Shown in pieces: positions 1 through 6,126 of a stretch of 13,176 nt of DNA. Position numbers and translations under genes: made by a program. Source of the DNA: Patescibacteria group bacterium (GTDB lineage: Bacteria > Patescibacteriota > Minisyncoccia > Phycocordibacterales > PALSA-1337); NCBI GenBank assembly GCA_030917665.1, contig JAUPUH010000028.1, positions 1 through 13,176 on the forward strand. Direction: 5' to 3'. The notes under the pieces are model-generated. The model ran no database searches. It saw nothing but the letters and a program-made list of their open reading frames with translations, and was not told where the DNA came from. Position 1 is the stretch's first letter; every line of letters starts with the position of its first letter.

Positions 1-1068
1 AAACCAGACTGAAATGAGTGTTGTTATTGGTACTGCGAGTACAAGACCGATGCTTCCGATAAGGGTTCTGACAATTTCTGTTGCAAATATTTCGCGATTG
101 AGCACAGAAAACGAAGCTGTTTCAGACATAGAAAAAAGTAAGAGGAGTGGTAAAGAAGCACCGACATACGCAATCGCGAGAGTGTTGACCAGTGCGCCGA
201 TATGCTCCCTACCCATACGTAATGCGCGAAGATAAATTTTCCTGCGCGGAACGTGTGGAGCGATCTTGTGAAGTTCTTCCACAGAAATAGCTTGACCTAT
301 CGCGACATCATACAAGACCCCGAGAAGTCCAATCATGATTCCGCTCAGAAGTATACCGACGATGTCGATAATGCCCCGAGTACTCAAGCTCAAATAAACA
401 GCTTCGTCAGATTCAAAACCAGTCAGATGCGAAAGATTCACCGACCAATATGCGAGGGCGCCTGTAATAACAACAGTAATAATCATACCTATCACGGCCG
501 AACTCGTTGTTCTATTGAAGCCATGCGTGACATACGAACCAAGAACAATGATAAGTGAGGAAACTGCCATACTCATAAGGATTGGTGAGTAACCTTCAAG
601 GATTCCAGGAATCAGCACATAAAGAATGAGGAGTAGACTTCCCGCAAGACTCAAAAGACCACGAATTCCTTGTATTCCACCAATCGCAAGCACAACGACT
701 ATGAATATGACAACAAAAATGGTTAGGGCTGGGAGGCGATACGAATCTGAGACACTATAAAGCTGTACTTTATCTTCTGCACGAATAGTGTCTCTCAAAA
801 GAAAAAGATCGCCTACTTTCAATTTCAAATAATCATCATTGAGAGTGATAATCTCGCCCTTTTTCGATCCTTCAAGAATCTCAACTTTGAGTGTTTGGTA
901 AGTGCTTAATATATCTGTGCCGGGCACATTCTTTTGCTCCTCATTCAAAACCTCCACAACCCGGGCTTTTACTATACTGACCTCATCCTGCAATAAAACC
1001 GGCTCTTGTGCCTGTGCGCAAGAAAGGGAAAAAGAAAAAACTGCGATGAGAATTAGGATTTTGCGCAT
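1..1068 (-). CDS. YibE/F family membrane protein (3' part outside window)
   Basis: The frame is open from the window edge to ATG 1068 (about 356 codons, C-terminus missing). The N-terminus is a signal peptide: basic MRK, a hydrophobic run, then an AQA-QE site suited to signal peptidase I. A soluble segment of about 90 residues follows, then a Tyr-Arg-Leu-Pro stretch and a series of hydrophobic helices with the GGIQGIRGLLSL and RGIIDIVGILLSG segments typical of YibE/F proteins (PF07907). Family function is poorly known; it is a predicted polytopic inner-membrane protein. ATG 1077, two codons plus one upstream (MQIM), is an alternative start. The start lies inside the end of the Fur-like gene (16-bp overlap), so the two are probably co-transcribed and translationally coupled. 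That placement suggests, by inference only, a metal-linked role. There is no clear Shine-Dalgarno. The family call is firm. Confidence 0.85.
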   Translation of the reverse strand, partial: MRKILILIAVFSFSLSCAQAQEPVLLQDEVSIVKARVVEVLNEEQKNVPGTDILSTYQTLKVEILEGSKKGEIITLNDDYLKLKVGDLFLLRDTIRAEDKVQLYSVSDSYRLPALTIFVVIFIVVVLAIGGIQGIRGLLSLAGSLLLILYVLIPGILEGYSPILMSMAVSSLIIVLGSYVTHGFNRTTSSAVIGMIITVVITGALAYWSVNLSHLTGFESDEAVYLSLSTRGIIDIVGILLSGIMIGLLGVLYDVAIGQAISVEELHKIAPHVPRRKIYLRALRMGREHIGALVNTLAIAYVGASLPLLLLFSMSETASFSVLNREIFATEIVRTLIGSIGLVLAVPITTLISVWF

Positions 1069-1487
1069 GATTTGCATATGCCGAAAAACTCAAGAGAATG
1101 TTCAGAAATAAACGAAAATTTCTTTGAGTGTGGTACGAGTGTGCCAATTTCACACGAATCAACTTCTTCAATCAAATTACATTTACTACAAACAATGTGG
1201 TGGTGATGTGTATCACTGATCTCATAAAAAGTAATGCCAGTACTAAGATTGAGTTTCTTGATAAGGCGATACTCCACAAATGTTTCAAGTGTGCGGTAAA
1301 GAGTAACCATATCAACCTTGCTCATTTTTGCAGCAATTTGGTCTGCAGTCATTGGCCCTTCATTATCATAAAAAGTCTGAAGAATCTCCTGTCGTTGTGC
1401 AGTAGCTTTCAACCCGATACCCTTAAATAAAGCTGGCATGCCCATGCTTTTCCCTATTTCGACCTTCATCCCATGATGTCTTTTCAT
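1053..1487 (-). CDS. Fur-family metal-responsive repressor (Zur-like by context)
   Basis: A Fur-superfamily regulator of 144 residues from ATG 1487. The N-terminal winged helix contains GLKATAQRQEIL and VDMVTLYRTLETF, the DNA-recognition region. The dimerisation/metal domain begins with a four-His run and IVCSKC (residues 94-103) and ends with GICKSC (138-141). These are the two CxxC pairs of the structural zinc site. Length is normal for Fur/Zur/PerR. Divergent placement against a ZIP transporter and paired palindromes between them favour zinc sensing (Zur), but Fur or Mur cannot be excluded. The start is uncertain: a TTG at 1511 lies inside an operator and is unlikely, whereas ATG 1445 has an AGGG 6 nt upstream and would give a 130-residue protein that still contains the whole fold. 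It probably represses its own promoter and that of the ZIP gene. Confidence 0.9.
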   Translation of the reverse strand: MKRHHGMKVEIGKSMGMPALFKGIGLKATAQRQEILQTFYDNEGPMTADQIAAKMSKVDMVTLYRTLETFVEYRLIKKLNLSTGITFYEISDTHHHHIVCSKCNLIEEVDSCEIGTLVPHSKKFSFISEHSLEFFGICKSCAKS

Positions 1488-1501
1488 TCTGCTAGTATAT
1501 T

Positions 1502-1526
1502 CTAAATGCAACTTACTTGCAATTAG
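1502..1526. promoter_or_regulatory. Fur/Zur-like operator 1
   Basis: A 25-bp inverted repeat: CTAAATGCAA, spacer CTTAC, TTGCAATTAG, with 10-bp arms and one mismatch. It covers the -35 hexamer of the ZIP promoter and lies just downstream of the predicted start of the fur transcript. The layout (AAAT...ATTT core, 21 bp) resembles Gram-positive Zur boxes, although the arm sequence differs. Confidence 0.8.
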
Positions 1527-1545
1527 AAATGAAGTAATGTATAAA
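1517..1545 (+). promoter_or_regulatory. Promoter of the ZIP transporter gene
   Basis: -35 TTGCAA (1517-1522), 17-bp spacer, -10 TATAAA (1540-1545). The predicted start is near 1552. The -35 is the right arm of operator 1, and operator 2 lies over the early transcribed region. Confidence 0.7.
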
Positions 1546-1565
1546 TATCAATAAGCTAAATGCAA
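1538..1565 (-). promoter_or_regulatory. Promoter of the fur-like/yibE operon
   Basis: On the minus strand, -35 TTGCAT (1565-1560), 16-bp spacer, -10 TATACA (1543-1538). The -10 overlaps the -10 of the divergent ZIP promoter, so polymerases would exclude each other. The -35 lies in the left arm of operator 2. Confidence 0.6.
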
Positions 1566-1580
1566 CTTACTTGCATTTAG
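1556..1580. promoter_or_regulatory. Fur/Zur-like operator 2
   Basis: A 25-bp perfect inverted repeat: CTAAATGCAA, spacer CTTAC, TTGCATTTAG. It is identical to operator 1 except for one base in the right arm. It covers the -35 of the fur promoter and lies just downstream of the predicted ZIP transcription start. The two operators are 54 bp apart centre to centre, about five helical turns, so bound dimers would sit on nearly the same DNA face. Confidence 0.82.
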
Positions 1581-1612
1581 AAATTAACCACTTTTTAAAC
1601 ACTCAATCGCGC

Positions 1613-2353
1613 ATGCTTGCATACATAATTTTAAGCTCGGTCGGAATAATGCTCGCCTCGCTCATCGGCGCGATATCGGTATGGAACAAACTAGGAACAA
1701 TCATCGAGAAAAATCTTCACTATCTCGTTAGCTTTTCTGCTGGAGTATTTCTTTTCATAGCATACGGACTCGCACATGAAGCAGAATGGGGCGTGTGGAT
1801 CATCGTCGGAGCCGCAGCTTCCCTTCTCCTCTTCAAGCTACTACCTGATTTTCATCACCATCACGATAGCGAACATGACGACCACAATCACTCAAACATC
1901 GACGCTCGGAGAGTGGTTGTAAGTGACGCAATTCACAATATAGGTGATGGAATACTTCTTGTCGCAGCCTTTTCCGTCAACACTGCACTTGGGTTTGCGA
2001 CAACTTTAAGCATCTTTATCCACGAAATAATTCAAGAAATCTCAGAATTTTTCGTGCTCAAGCAGGCCGGCTTTGCAACAAAAAAGGCACTCATGTTGAA
2101 TTTCATCACATCCTCTACAATCCTCATTGGAGCAATCGGCGGGTATTTCCTTCTTGAGAAATTCGAAGCAATAGAATTACCACTCCTCGGAATCACTGCT
2201 GGTGCCTTCTTTGTCATCGTCCTCCATGACCTTATTCCACATTCGATTAAATCAATCAAAACAAAAAAACACGTCTCTCAACATGTTCTCTGGTTCGCGC
2301 TCGGAGCGATCCTTATATCGATCGCAAGCGCAATCATCCCTCATCTTCATTAA
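1613..2353 (+). CDS. ZIP family metal (probably zinc) permease
   Basis: A polytopic inner-membrane importer of divalent metal, 246 residues from ATG 1613. Hydrophobic segments begin at MLAYIILSSVG. A cytosolic His/Asp-rich loop (about 81-94: HHHH, then further His and Asp) sits between the early and late helices. The paired metal-site signatures of ZIP helices 4 and 5 are visible as HNIGDG (108-113; Asp replaces the usual Glu) and HEIIQE (137-142). The frame extends to a TTG at 1571, but that codon lies in operator 2 and adds a polar stretch; ATG 1613 begins directly at helix 1. No Shine-Dalgarno is seen. It is divergent from the Fur-like gene and very likely derepressed when metal is scarce. 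Its stop overlaps the stop of the convergent helicase. Substrate is inferred from family and context. Confidence 0.9.
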   Translation: MLAYIILSSVGIMLASLIGAISVWNKLGTIIEKNLHYLVSFSAGVFLFIAYGLAHEAEWGVWIIVGAAASLLLFKLLPDFHHHHDSEHDDHNHSNIDARRVVVSDAIHNIGDGILLVAAFSVNTALGFATTLSIFIHEIIQEISEFFVLKQAGFATKKALMLNFITSSTILIGAIGGYFLLEKFEAIELPLLGITAGAFFVIVLHDLIPHSIKSIKTKKHVSQHVLWFALGAILISIASAIIPHLH

Positions 2354-3573
2354 TCTACGAACGTAAGAGCCTTACCCTTCTTGTTTGCGCGTCCTGTTCG
2401 TCCGATCCTGTGAACATAGTCGTCATACGTAGCTGGAATATCAAAGTTAATGACGTGTGATACGTCTGGAATATCAAGACCTCGTGCTGCAACATCTGTC
2501 GCTACGAGAATCTGTACCATATTTTCCTTGAAGCCTTTGAGTGCTCGCTGTCGCTGACTGTGATTCTTGTCTCCATGAATAGACTCTGCCTTGAATCCCT
2601 TTGCGATAAGAGCCTTTGAAAGCTTCTCAACCCCATGCTTTGTTCGTCCAAAGATAATAACTTTATTGAAATCCTCCTTTGCAAGAAGTTCGCCGAGAAC
2701 GTCGATCTTGTTAAGGCCGCGTGCGACTCGAACAATATCCTGCTCGACATTCTTCGAAGTATCGCGTGTCTTTACAGAAATTCGAACCGGCTCGTGAAGA
2801 AATTCTCCAATCATTTTTTCAATTTCGCTTGAAAGAGTCGCTGAGAAAAACAGCGTATGTCGAGGTTTCGGCATACCAGCCATAAGATATCTCATATCAT
2901 TTACGAATCCCATATCAAGCATTCGGTCTGCTTCGTCGAGCACGATCGTAGAAAATTCCTTAAGATGGATAGCTTTTCGCTCGATAAGGTCCTTGAGTCG
3001 TCCCGGTGTTCCAATGATGAATTCATTTACATAACGAAGTTCTGAGAGCTGCTTACCGATATATGCACCCCCAACGCAGCACACAGAAAAGATTTTCATT
3101 CCTGGAGTGAAGCCGATGAGCTCATTCTGGATCTGAATAGCAAGCTCTCGTGTTGGAACTACAATAAGAACTCGATGTTTTCGATTTTTCAAAACCTTAT
3201 CAATAAGAGGAATGAGAAATGCTGCTGTTTTTCCAGTCCCTGTATTAGCGATACCTACGATGTCCTGTCCCTTCAATATATGAGGAATAGACCGGTCCTG
3301 GATAGGAGTCGGCAATGTATAACCTTTCTTTATAATTCCCGCCTTGAGGTTCTCTTCAATTTGAAAATCGGCGAACTTGTGGTCAGGAACGAAATGCTCT
3401 ACTTCTTCAGTAATAGTTGCCTTATTGATAAATCTGGCATGAGAAATATTCTCGCCTTTTGGGCCTCTGTTGTGGCTTCGTGATTTGTTGTGAAATCGAG
3501 CTGGTGGTCTTGAACTTGAACCGAATCTGCTAGGTCGAGAATTAGAGCCGTAACTTCCTTGTTTCTTATACAT
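2350..3573 (-). CDS. DEAD-box ATP-dependent RNA helicase (RhlE-like)
   Basis: 407 residues. A disordered Ser/Arg/Gly/Asn-rich N-terminal tail (about 1-45) precedes the RecA-like core. Motifs are in order: Q motif GYTLPTPIQ (84-92), I ANTGTGKT (109-116), Ia PTREL (140-144), Ib TPGR (189-192), II DEAD (213-216), III SAT (244-246), IV IIFGR (306-310), V ATDVAARGLD (358-367), VI HRIGRTGR (388-395). The chain stops 12 residues after motif VI, so the usual basic C-terminal tail is absent and the low-complexity RNA-binding segment is at the N-terminus instead. A likely role is RNA unwinding in ribosome assembly or mRNA decay. A strong promoter lies upstream with a very short 5' leader and no Shine-Dalgarno. 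Convergent with the ZIP gene; the last bases TTAA (2350-2353) serve both stops. Confidence 0.95.
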   Translation of the reverse strand: MYKKQGSYGSNSRPSRFGSSSRPPARFHNKSRSHNRGPKGENISHARFINKATITEEVEHFVPDHKFADFQIEENLKAGIIKKGYTLPTPIQDRSIPHILKGQDIVGIANTGTGKTAAFLIPLIDKVLKNRKHRVLIVVPTRELAIQIQNELIGFTPGMKIFSVCCVGGAYIGKQLSELRYVNEFIIGTPGRLKDLIERKAIHLKEFSTIVLDEADRMLDMGFVNDMRYLMAGMPKPRHTLFFSATLSSEIEKMIGEFLHEPVRISVKTRDTSKNVEQDIVRVARGLNKIDVLGELLAKEDFNKVIIFGRTKHGVEKLSKALIAKGFKAESIHGDKNHSQRQRALKGFKENMVQILVATDVAARGLDIPDVSHVINFDIPATYDDYVHRIGRTGRANKKGKALTFVD

Positions 3574-3588
3574 AAATTGTTAATGAAT

Positions 3589-3617
3589 ATAATATATTAA
3601 AATGATTAGAATGTCAA
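3589..3617 (-). promoter_or_regulatory. Promoter of the DEAD-box helicase gene
   Basis: On the minus strand, TTGACA (3617-3612), 17-bp spacer, TATTAT (3594-3589): a near-consensus housekeeping promoter. The predicted start is about 9 nt before ATG 3573, leaving almost no 5' leader. Confidence 0.75.
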
Positions 3618-3639
3618 TATATTAGCTACTTCTGCTACA

Positions 3640-3915
3640 ATGGCCTATACTGTTGATATGAATGAAATAATGAAATCAGAGTGGTTCTTCTTCATCTCCT
3701 CTATTGGGTTTGTGGTGATTGGCGTGCTTTTGAGCATCATAATGATCTATACCATACGGGCGCTTCATGCATTCACATCACTCATCGAAAAAATGGAGAG
3801 CGAAGTTCAAAACCTCGGAACGACAGCACAAGAACTCCTTGAGGATTTCCAAGGCAGCTTTATTTATAGGATGATATTCAAGCCACGTCGAAGGCGCATT
3901 ACTACAAAAAAATAA
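3640..3915 (+). CDS. Small single-pass membrane protein
   Basis: 91 residues, not assigned to a named family. One strong transmembrane helix spans about 15-40 (WFFFISSIGFVVIGVLLSII). An amphipathic, possibly coiled-coil stretch (about 44-70) follows, then a very basic tail KPRRRR. The arrangement (short N-terminus, one helix, helical cytosolic tail) is loosely like DUF948 proteins, but similarity is not claimed. It is 12 bp upstream of a YtxH-like gene, and such pairs of small membrane proteins may act together at the envelope. ATG 3658 (codon 7) is an alternative start. A TGCTACAAT sequence overlapping ATG 3640 could be an extended -10, which would favour the later start. No Shine-Dalgarno. 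Confidence 0.75.
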   Translation: MAYTVDMNEIMKSEWFFFISSIGFVVIGVLLSIIMIYTIRALHAFTSLIEKMESEVQNLGTTAQELLEDFQGSFIYRMIFKPRRRRITTKK

Positions 3916-3927
3916 CTCTCATAAAAA

Positions 3928-4284
3928 ATGAAAAAGAAAACACAATCAAATGCAAAAGTAATTGCAGCAGCTGGGGCTGGTGTGCTTGCGCTTGCTGCCG
4001 CATCATATTACCTTTTTGGTCCAGAAGCGAAAAAGCACCAAAAGAAAGTTAAGGGCTGGATGATCAAAGCCAAGGGTGAGATCATAGAGAAGCTCGAGGA
4101 CGCAAAAGAAATGACAGAACCTGTCTATCACTCAATTGTAGACTCTGTTACTACCGCATATCTCAAAAATGGAAAAATCGCAAAAGAAGACATTGAAGCA
4201 TTCACCAAAAATCTCAAGGGGCAATGGAAATCAATAGCGAAATCAGCATCACCAAAGAAGGCAAAAACGAAGTCAAAAAAGTAA
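3928..4284 (+). CDS. YtxH-like membrane-anchored basic protein
   Basis: 118 residues. A basic N-terminus (MKKKTQSNAK) is followed by an Ala/Gly-rich transmembrane segment (about 12-30) and the FGPEAKKHQKKVKGWMIKAKGEI-type junction seen in YtxH/GvpP-like proteins. A mixed-charge helical region follows, then a Lys-rich C-terminal tail (SPKKAKTKSKK). Function is unknown; the tail could bind nucleic acid or acidic lipid. It lies in a tight row with the preceding membrane protein (12-bp gap) and the following flavoprotein (1-bp gap), so it is probably in the same transcript. The call as a real gene is firm; the family name is moderate. Confidence 0.8.
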   Translation: MKKKTQSNAKVIAAAGAGVLALAAASYYLFGPEAKKHQKKVKGWMIKAKGEIIEKLEDAKEMTEPVYHSIVDSVTTAYLKNGKIAKEDIEAFTKNLKGQWKSIAKSASPKKAKTKSKK

Positions 4285-4285
4285 C

Positions 4286-5524
4286 ATGTATGATGTGGCA
4301 ATAATCGGCGGCGGTGCGGCTGGCATGATGGCAGCTGGGCGGGCAGCAGAACAGGGCGCGCGTGTTATTGTGCTTGAAAAAAATCCGACGCTTGGAGTAA
4401 AGCTCCTCATCACTGGCGGAGGCAGATGCAATGTCACCAATGCACAGTCTGATGTGCGTATCTTCTTAAAAAAATATAAGGATAGCGACAAATTTCTTTT
4501 TTCTGCTTTCTCTCAATTCGACGTGCAAGGTGCATTGAACTTTTTTAACGAGCGAAATATGCCGACAAAAGTCGAAGCTGAGAACCGTGTCTTCCCTGTA
4601 AGCGACAGCGCGCAGTCTGTCTGGGATGTTCTCGTGGAGCGTATGAAAAAGGGTGGTGTTGAAATTAAAACCAACGCAGCAGTAGCTGGGTTTGAAAAGG
4701 AAGGAAACAAAATCACTGGAGTTAGATTGAAAAACAAAGAACTTATCGTTGCAAAAAAATATATTGTTGCGACGGGTGGAACTTCACGTCCAGAAACTGG
4801 GTCAACCGGAGAAGGTTTCGCGTGGCTAAAAGATCTTGGGCATAACATTATTCCATCAAACGAGGCTCTCGTCCCTATTGCCCTCAAAAATTCCTGGGTG
4901 AAGGCATTATCTGGTGCAACGCTTCAGGATATCAAACTCACAACGTTTCAAAATAATCAAAAGCAGGAAGTCCATAAGGGCAAACTGCTCTTCACCCATT
5001 TCGGTATTAGCGGACCAACAGTACTCAATATGAGCAAGGACGTCGGCGAGCTTCTTAAATATGGTGAAGTCGAGATCAAACTCGATCTTCTTCCGTCAAA
5101 GGATCACGGCATGATGAATACTGCACTGCAAGATCTTTTTAAATTAGACGACAAAAAGAAAATAAAAAATTCTTTGAGCTCGCTCATTCCCTCACCTCTT
5201 GTACCGGTTGTTCTCAAACTTTCAAATATCGATGAAAATAAAACAAACAACGGTGTCACACGTGAAGAACGCCTGAAACTTATCGAAACAATCAAAGGTA
5301 TTTCTATGAATGTCAGTAATCTTCTTGGTTCAGACAAGGCCGTCGTTTCCTCTGGTGGTGTTGATCTTACAGAGGTAGATTTTAAAACTATGCAGTCAAA
5401 AATCATTGAAAACCTCTACCTTGTCGGCGACGTGCTCAATATCGATCGGCCATCAGGGGGTTACAGCCTTCAGCTCTGCTGGACAACCGGATGGGTTGCT
5501 GGATCAAGCACTGCTAGCCAATAA
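4286..5524 (+). CDS. BaiN/HI0933-family FAD-dependent oxidoreductase
   Basis: 412 residues, a usual length. The N-terminus carries the dinucleotide-binding GGGAAGMMAAG (8-18) and a Glu at the end of strand 2 (VIVLEK). It is followed by the family mark ITGGGRCNVTN (42-52). Mid-protein GGTSRPETGSTGEGF and the C-terminal GDVLNIDRPSGGYSLQLCW (FAD-contacting) confirm the HI0933/BaiN group of NAD(P)/FAD-dependent proteins, often annotated as aminoacetone oxidase-like. The substrate in most bacteria is unknown. It starts 1 bp after the YtxH-like stop, so it is the last gene of a three-gene unit. Its last 11 bp overlap the convergent GIY-YIG gene, leaving no room for a conventional terminator. Confidence 0.92.
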   Translation: MYDVAIIGGGAAGMMAAGRAAEQGARVIVLEKNPTLGVKLLITGGGRCNVTNAQSDVRIFLKKYKDSDKFLFSAFSQFDVQGALNFFNERNMPTKVEAENRVFPVSDSAQSVWDVLVERMKKGGVEIKTNAAVAGFEKEGNKITGVRLKNKELIVAKKYIVATGGTSRPETGSTGEGFAWLKDLGHNIIPSNEALVPIALKNSWVKALSGATLQDIKLTTFQNNQKQEVHKGKLLFTHFGISGPTVLNMSKDVGELLKYGEVEIKLDLLPSKDHGMMNTALQDLFKLDDKKKIKNSLSSLIPSPLVPVVLKLSNIDENKTNNGVTREERLKLIETIKGISMNVSNLLGSDKAVVSSGGVDLTEVDFKTMQSKIIENLYLVGDVLNIDRPSGGYSLQLCWTTGWVAGSSTASQ

Positions 5525-5753
5525 GCTTTAGTTTTTCTTCCCTTTCCATCTGCTTAATCTCCCATTCTCTTTTCATCGCTTTGCTTTTTGTTTTGAATTT
5601 TTCTGAGTAAACAAGCTTCACTGGCCTGCGTGCCTTTGTATATTTTGCTCCGGTTTTTGAAGTATTGTGCGCCACTACCCTCTTATCAAGATCGTTAGTC
5701 GATCCTGTATATAAAGTTGTGTCTGCACATTTGAGAATATAGATATAATACAT
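5514..5753 (-). CDS. GIY-YIG endonuclease domain protein (UPF0213/YhbQ-like)
   Basis: 79 residues from ATG 5753; a TTG at 5771 would add six hydrophobic residues but lies in the T-tract of a terminator, so it is rejected. The catalytic signature is present as YIY (3-5) and YTG (15-17), with Arg25 (DKR) and Glu63 (REWEIKQM), and KYTKARRPVKLVYSE in between, as in small stand-alone GIY-YIG proteins. The family cleaves or nicks DNA; cellular role of the single-domain members is mostly unclear. It overlaps the end of the flavoprotein gene on the other strand. No own promoter is evident: its start is directly downstream of a terminator hairpin, so expression may come from read-through. Confidence 0.88.
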   Translation of the reverse strand: MYYIYILKCADTTLYTGSTNDLDKRVVAHNTSKTGAKYTKARRPVKLVYSEKFKTKSKAMKREWEIKQMEREEKLKLIG

Positions 5754-5754
5754 A

Positions 5755-5795
5755 TACAAAAATAAAAACAACCGCCTGGGGGTTATATCAGGCGG
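5755..5795 (-). terminator. Rho-independent terminator after the 40-codon basic protein gene
   Basis: On the minus strand, a hairpin with perfect 7-bp arms (CCGCCTG / CAGGCGG at 5795-5789 and 5778-5772) and a 10-nt loop, followed by TTGTTTTTATTTTT. It ends transcripts of the small basic gene and sits right in front of the GIY-YIG start. Confidence 0.75.
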
Positions 5796-5801
5796 CCGCT
5801 T

Positions 5802-5924
5802 TTATCTTTTTCCCTTTTTAGTCTTCTTTGCTGCGAGGCGTGCGTGCTTGATAGCCAATCGCTTCTTCGTCTTGTAAGACCGGGAAGTCTTCATATTCGT
5901 GCTTGCGCTTGCTCTTTTTGCCAT
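5802..5924 (-). CDS. Very small, highly basic protein (40 aa), unidentified
   Basis: Starts at ATG 5924 and ends in TAA (5804-5802). 40 residues with 11 Lys, 5 Arg and no Asp or Glu: it begins MAKRASASTN and ends KKTKKGKR. Such composition fits a nucleic-acid-binding protein, for example a small ribosomal or nucleoid protein, but I do not recognise a family. Reality is supported by its own promoter (TTGGCA-17-TAGAAT), whose -10 ends 7 nt before the ATG, and by a proper terminator immediately after the stop. The transcript would be leaderless. It is divergent from the phenylalanine leader, sharing the -35 region. Confidence 0.72.
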   Translation of the reverse strand: MAKRASASTNMKTSRSYKTKKRLAIKHARLAAKKTKKGKR

Positions 5925-5930
5925 ATCGGT

Positions 5931-5959
5931 ATTCTACACTGGTTTTCGACTCTTGCCAA
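5931..5959 (-). promoter_or_regulatory. Promoter of the 40-aa basic protein gene (leaderless)
   Basis: On the minus strand, TTGGCA (5959-5954), 17-bp spacer, TAGAAT (5936-5931). The -10 ends 7 nt before ATG 5924, so transcription would begin at or within one base of the start codon. Its -35 shares TTGCCAA with the divergent promoter. Confidence 0.65.
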
Positions 5960-5981
5960 ATTCTTAGGGATACGATAGGAT
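5953..5981 (+). promoter_or_regulatory. Promoter of the Phe leader / prephenate dehydratase transcript
   Basis: TTGCCA (5953-5958), 17-bp spacer, TAGGAT (5976-5981). The predicted start is about 5988-5989, on the GTG of the leader ORF. The same bases include AGGA (5977-5980), 8 nt before that GTG, which would be a Shine-Dalgarno if transcription began further upstream; the sequence cannot decide between the two. Confidence 0.55.
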
Positions 5982-5988
5982 TTATGAC

Positions 5989-6057
5989 GTGATACGAATA
6001 ACAAATTCATTCTTTAGTTTCTTCTGGAACAACTCGGAAAACCGAAGGGTAAATTAG
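5989..6057 (+). CDS. Phenylalanine-rich attenuator leader peptide (pheL-like)
   Basis: A 22-codon ORF beginning with GTG 5989 and ending in TAG 6055-6057. Its middle reads NSFFSFFWNN: four Phe codons (TTC, TTT, TTC, TTC at 6010-6015 and 6019-6024) plus a Trp codon in six positions. This recalls the Phe-run leader of enterobacterial pheA. The last Phe codons and the Trp codon coincide with attenuator segment 1, and the stop codon falls in segment 2, which is the geometry required for ribosome-controlled attenuation. The gene downstream is prephenate dehydratase, the enzyme of Phe synthesis. The peptide itself is probably only a sensor. Start choice is less certain than the frame; ATG 5984 is in another frame and stops after two codons. 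Confidence 0.7.
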   Translation: MIRITNSFFSFFWNNSENRRVN

Positions 6058-6114
6058 TGTCGTAGAATTTCTAAAGAAAAGACCACTATCCCCTTCGGCG
6101 GATGGTGGTTTTTT
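6021..6114 (+). promoter_or_regulatory. Transcription attenuator: alternative helices 1:2, 2:3, 3:4
   Basis: Segment 1:2 protector: CTTC-T-GG (6021-6027) pairs with CCGAAG (6042-6047), 6 bp with one bulged T. Segment 2:3 antiterminator: CCGAAGGG (6042-6049) pairs perfectly with CCCTTCGG (6091-6098), and TAGTG (6055-6059) with CACTA (6084-6088). Segment 3:4 is the terminator (6082-6109 plus T-tract). Helices 2:3 and 3:4 share 6084-6098 and exclude each other. Inferred logic: stalling at Phe codons covers segment 1, frees segment 2, forms the antiterminator and allows read-through; normal translation to the stop at 6055 covers segment 2 and lets the terminator form. Confidence 0.7.
6082..6114 (+). 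terminator. Intrinsic terminator of the attenuator (UUCG-capped)
   Basis: Stem of 6082-6093 with 6098-6109: ten outer pairs including one G-U, then one C-C mismatch and a closing C-G around a TTCG tetraloop, followed by six T (6109-6114). It stands before, not after, prephenate dehydratase, as expected for an attenuator. Confidence 0.8.
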
Positions 6115-6126
6115 CTTCAGGAATAA

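Noticed and set aside
14..558. Plus-strand ORFs over the left end
   Set aside because: They lie opposite a YibE/F frame with a signal peptide and clear membrane helices, and show no domain of their own.
983..1171. Small minus-strand ORF (62 codons)
   Set aside because: It overlaps the Fur-like and YibE/F genes in a third frame with no start signal.
5753..5771. TTG start for the GIY-YIG gene
   Set aside because: It falls in a terminator T-tract; ATG 5753 begins directly with the domain.
5989..6114. T-box riboswitch in front of the Phe gene
   Set aside because: No TGGNACCGCG-type T-box sequence or specifier stem; the Phe leader ORF and 1:2:3:4 helices explain the region better.
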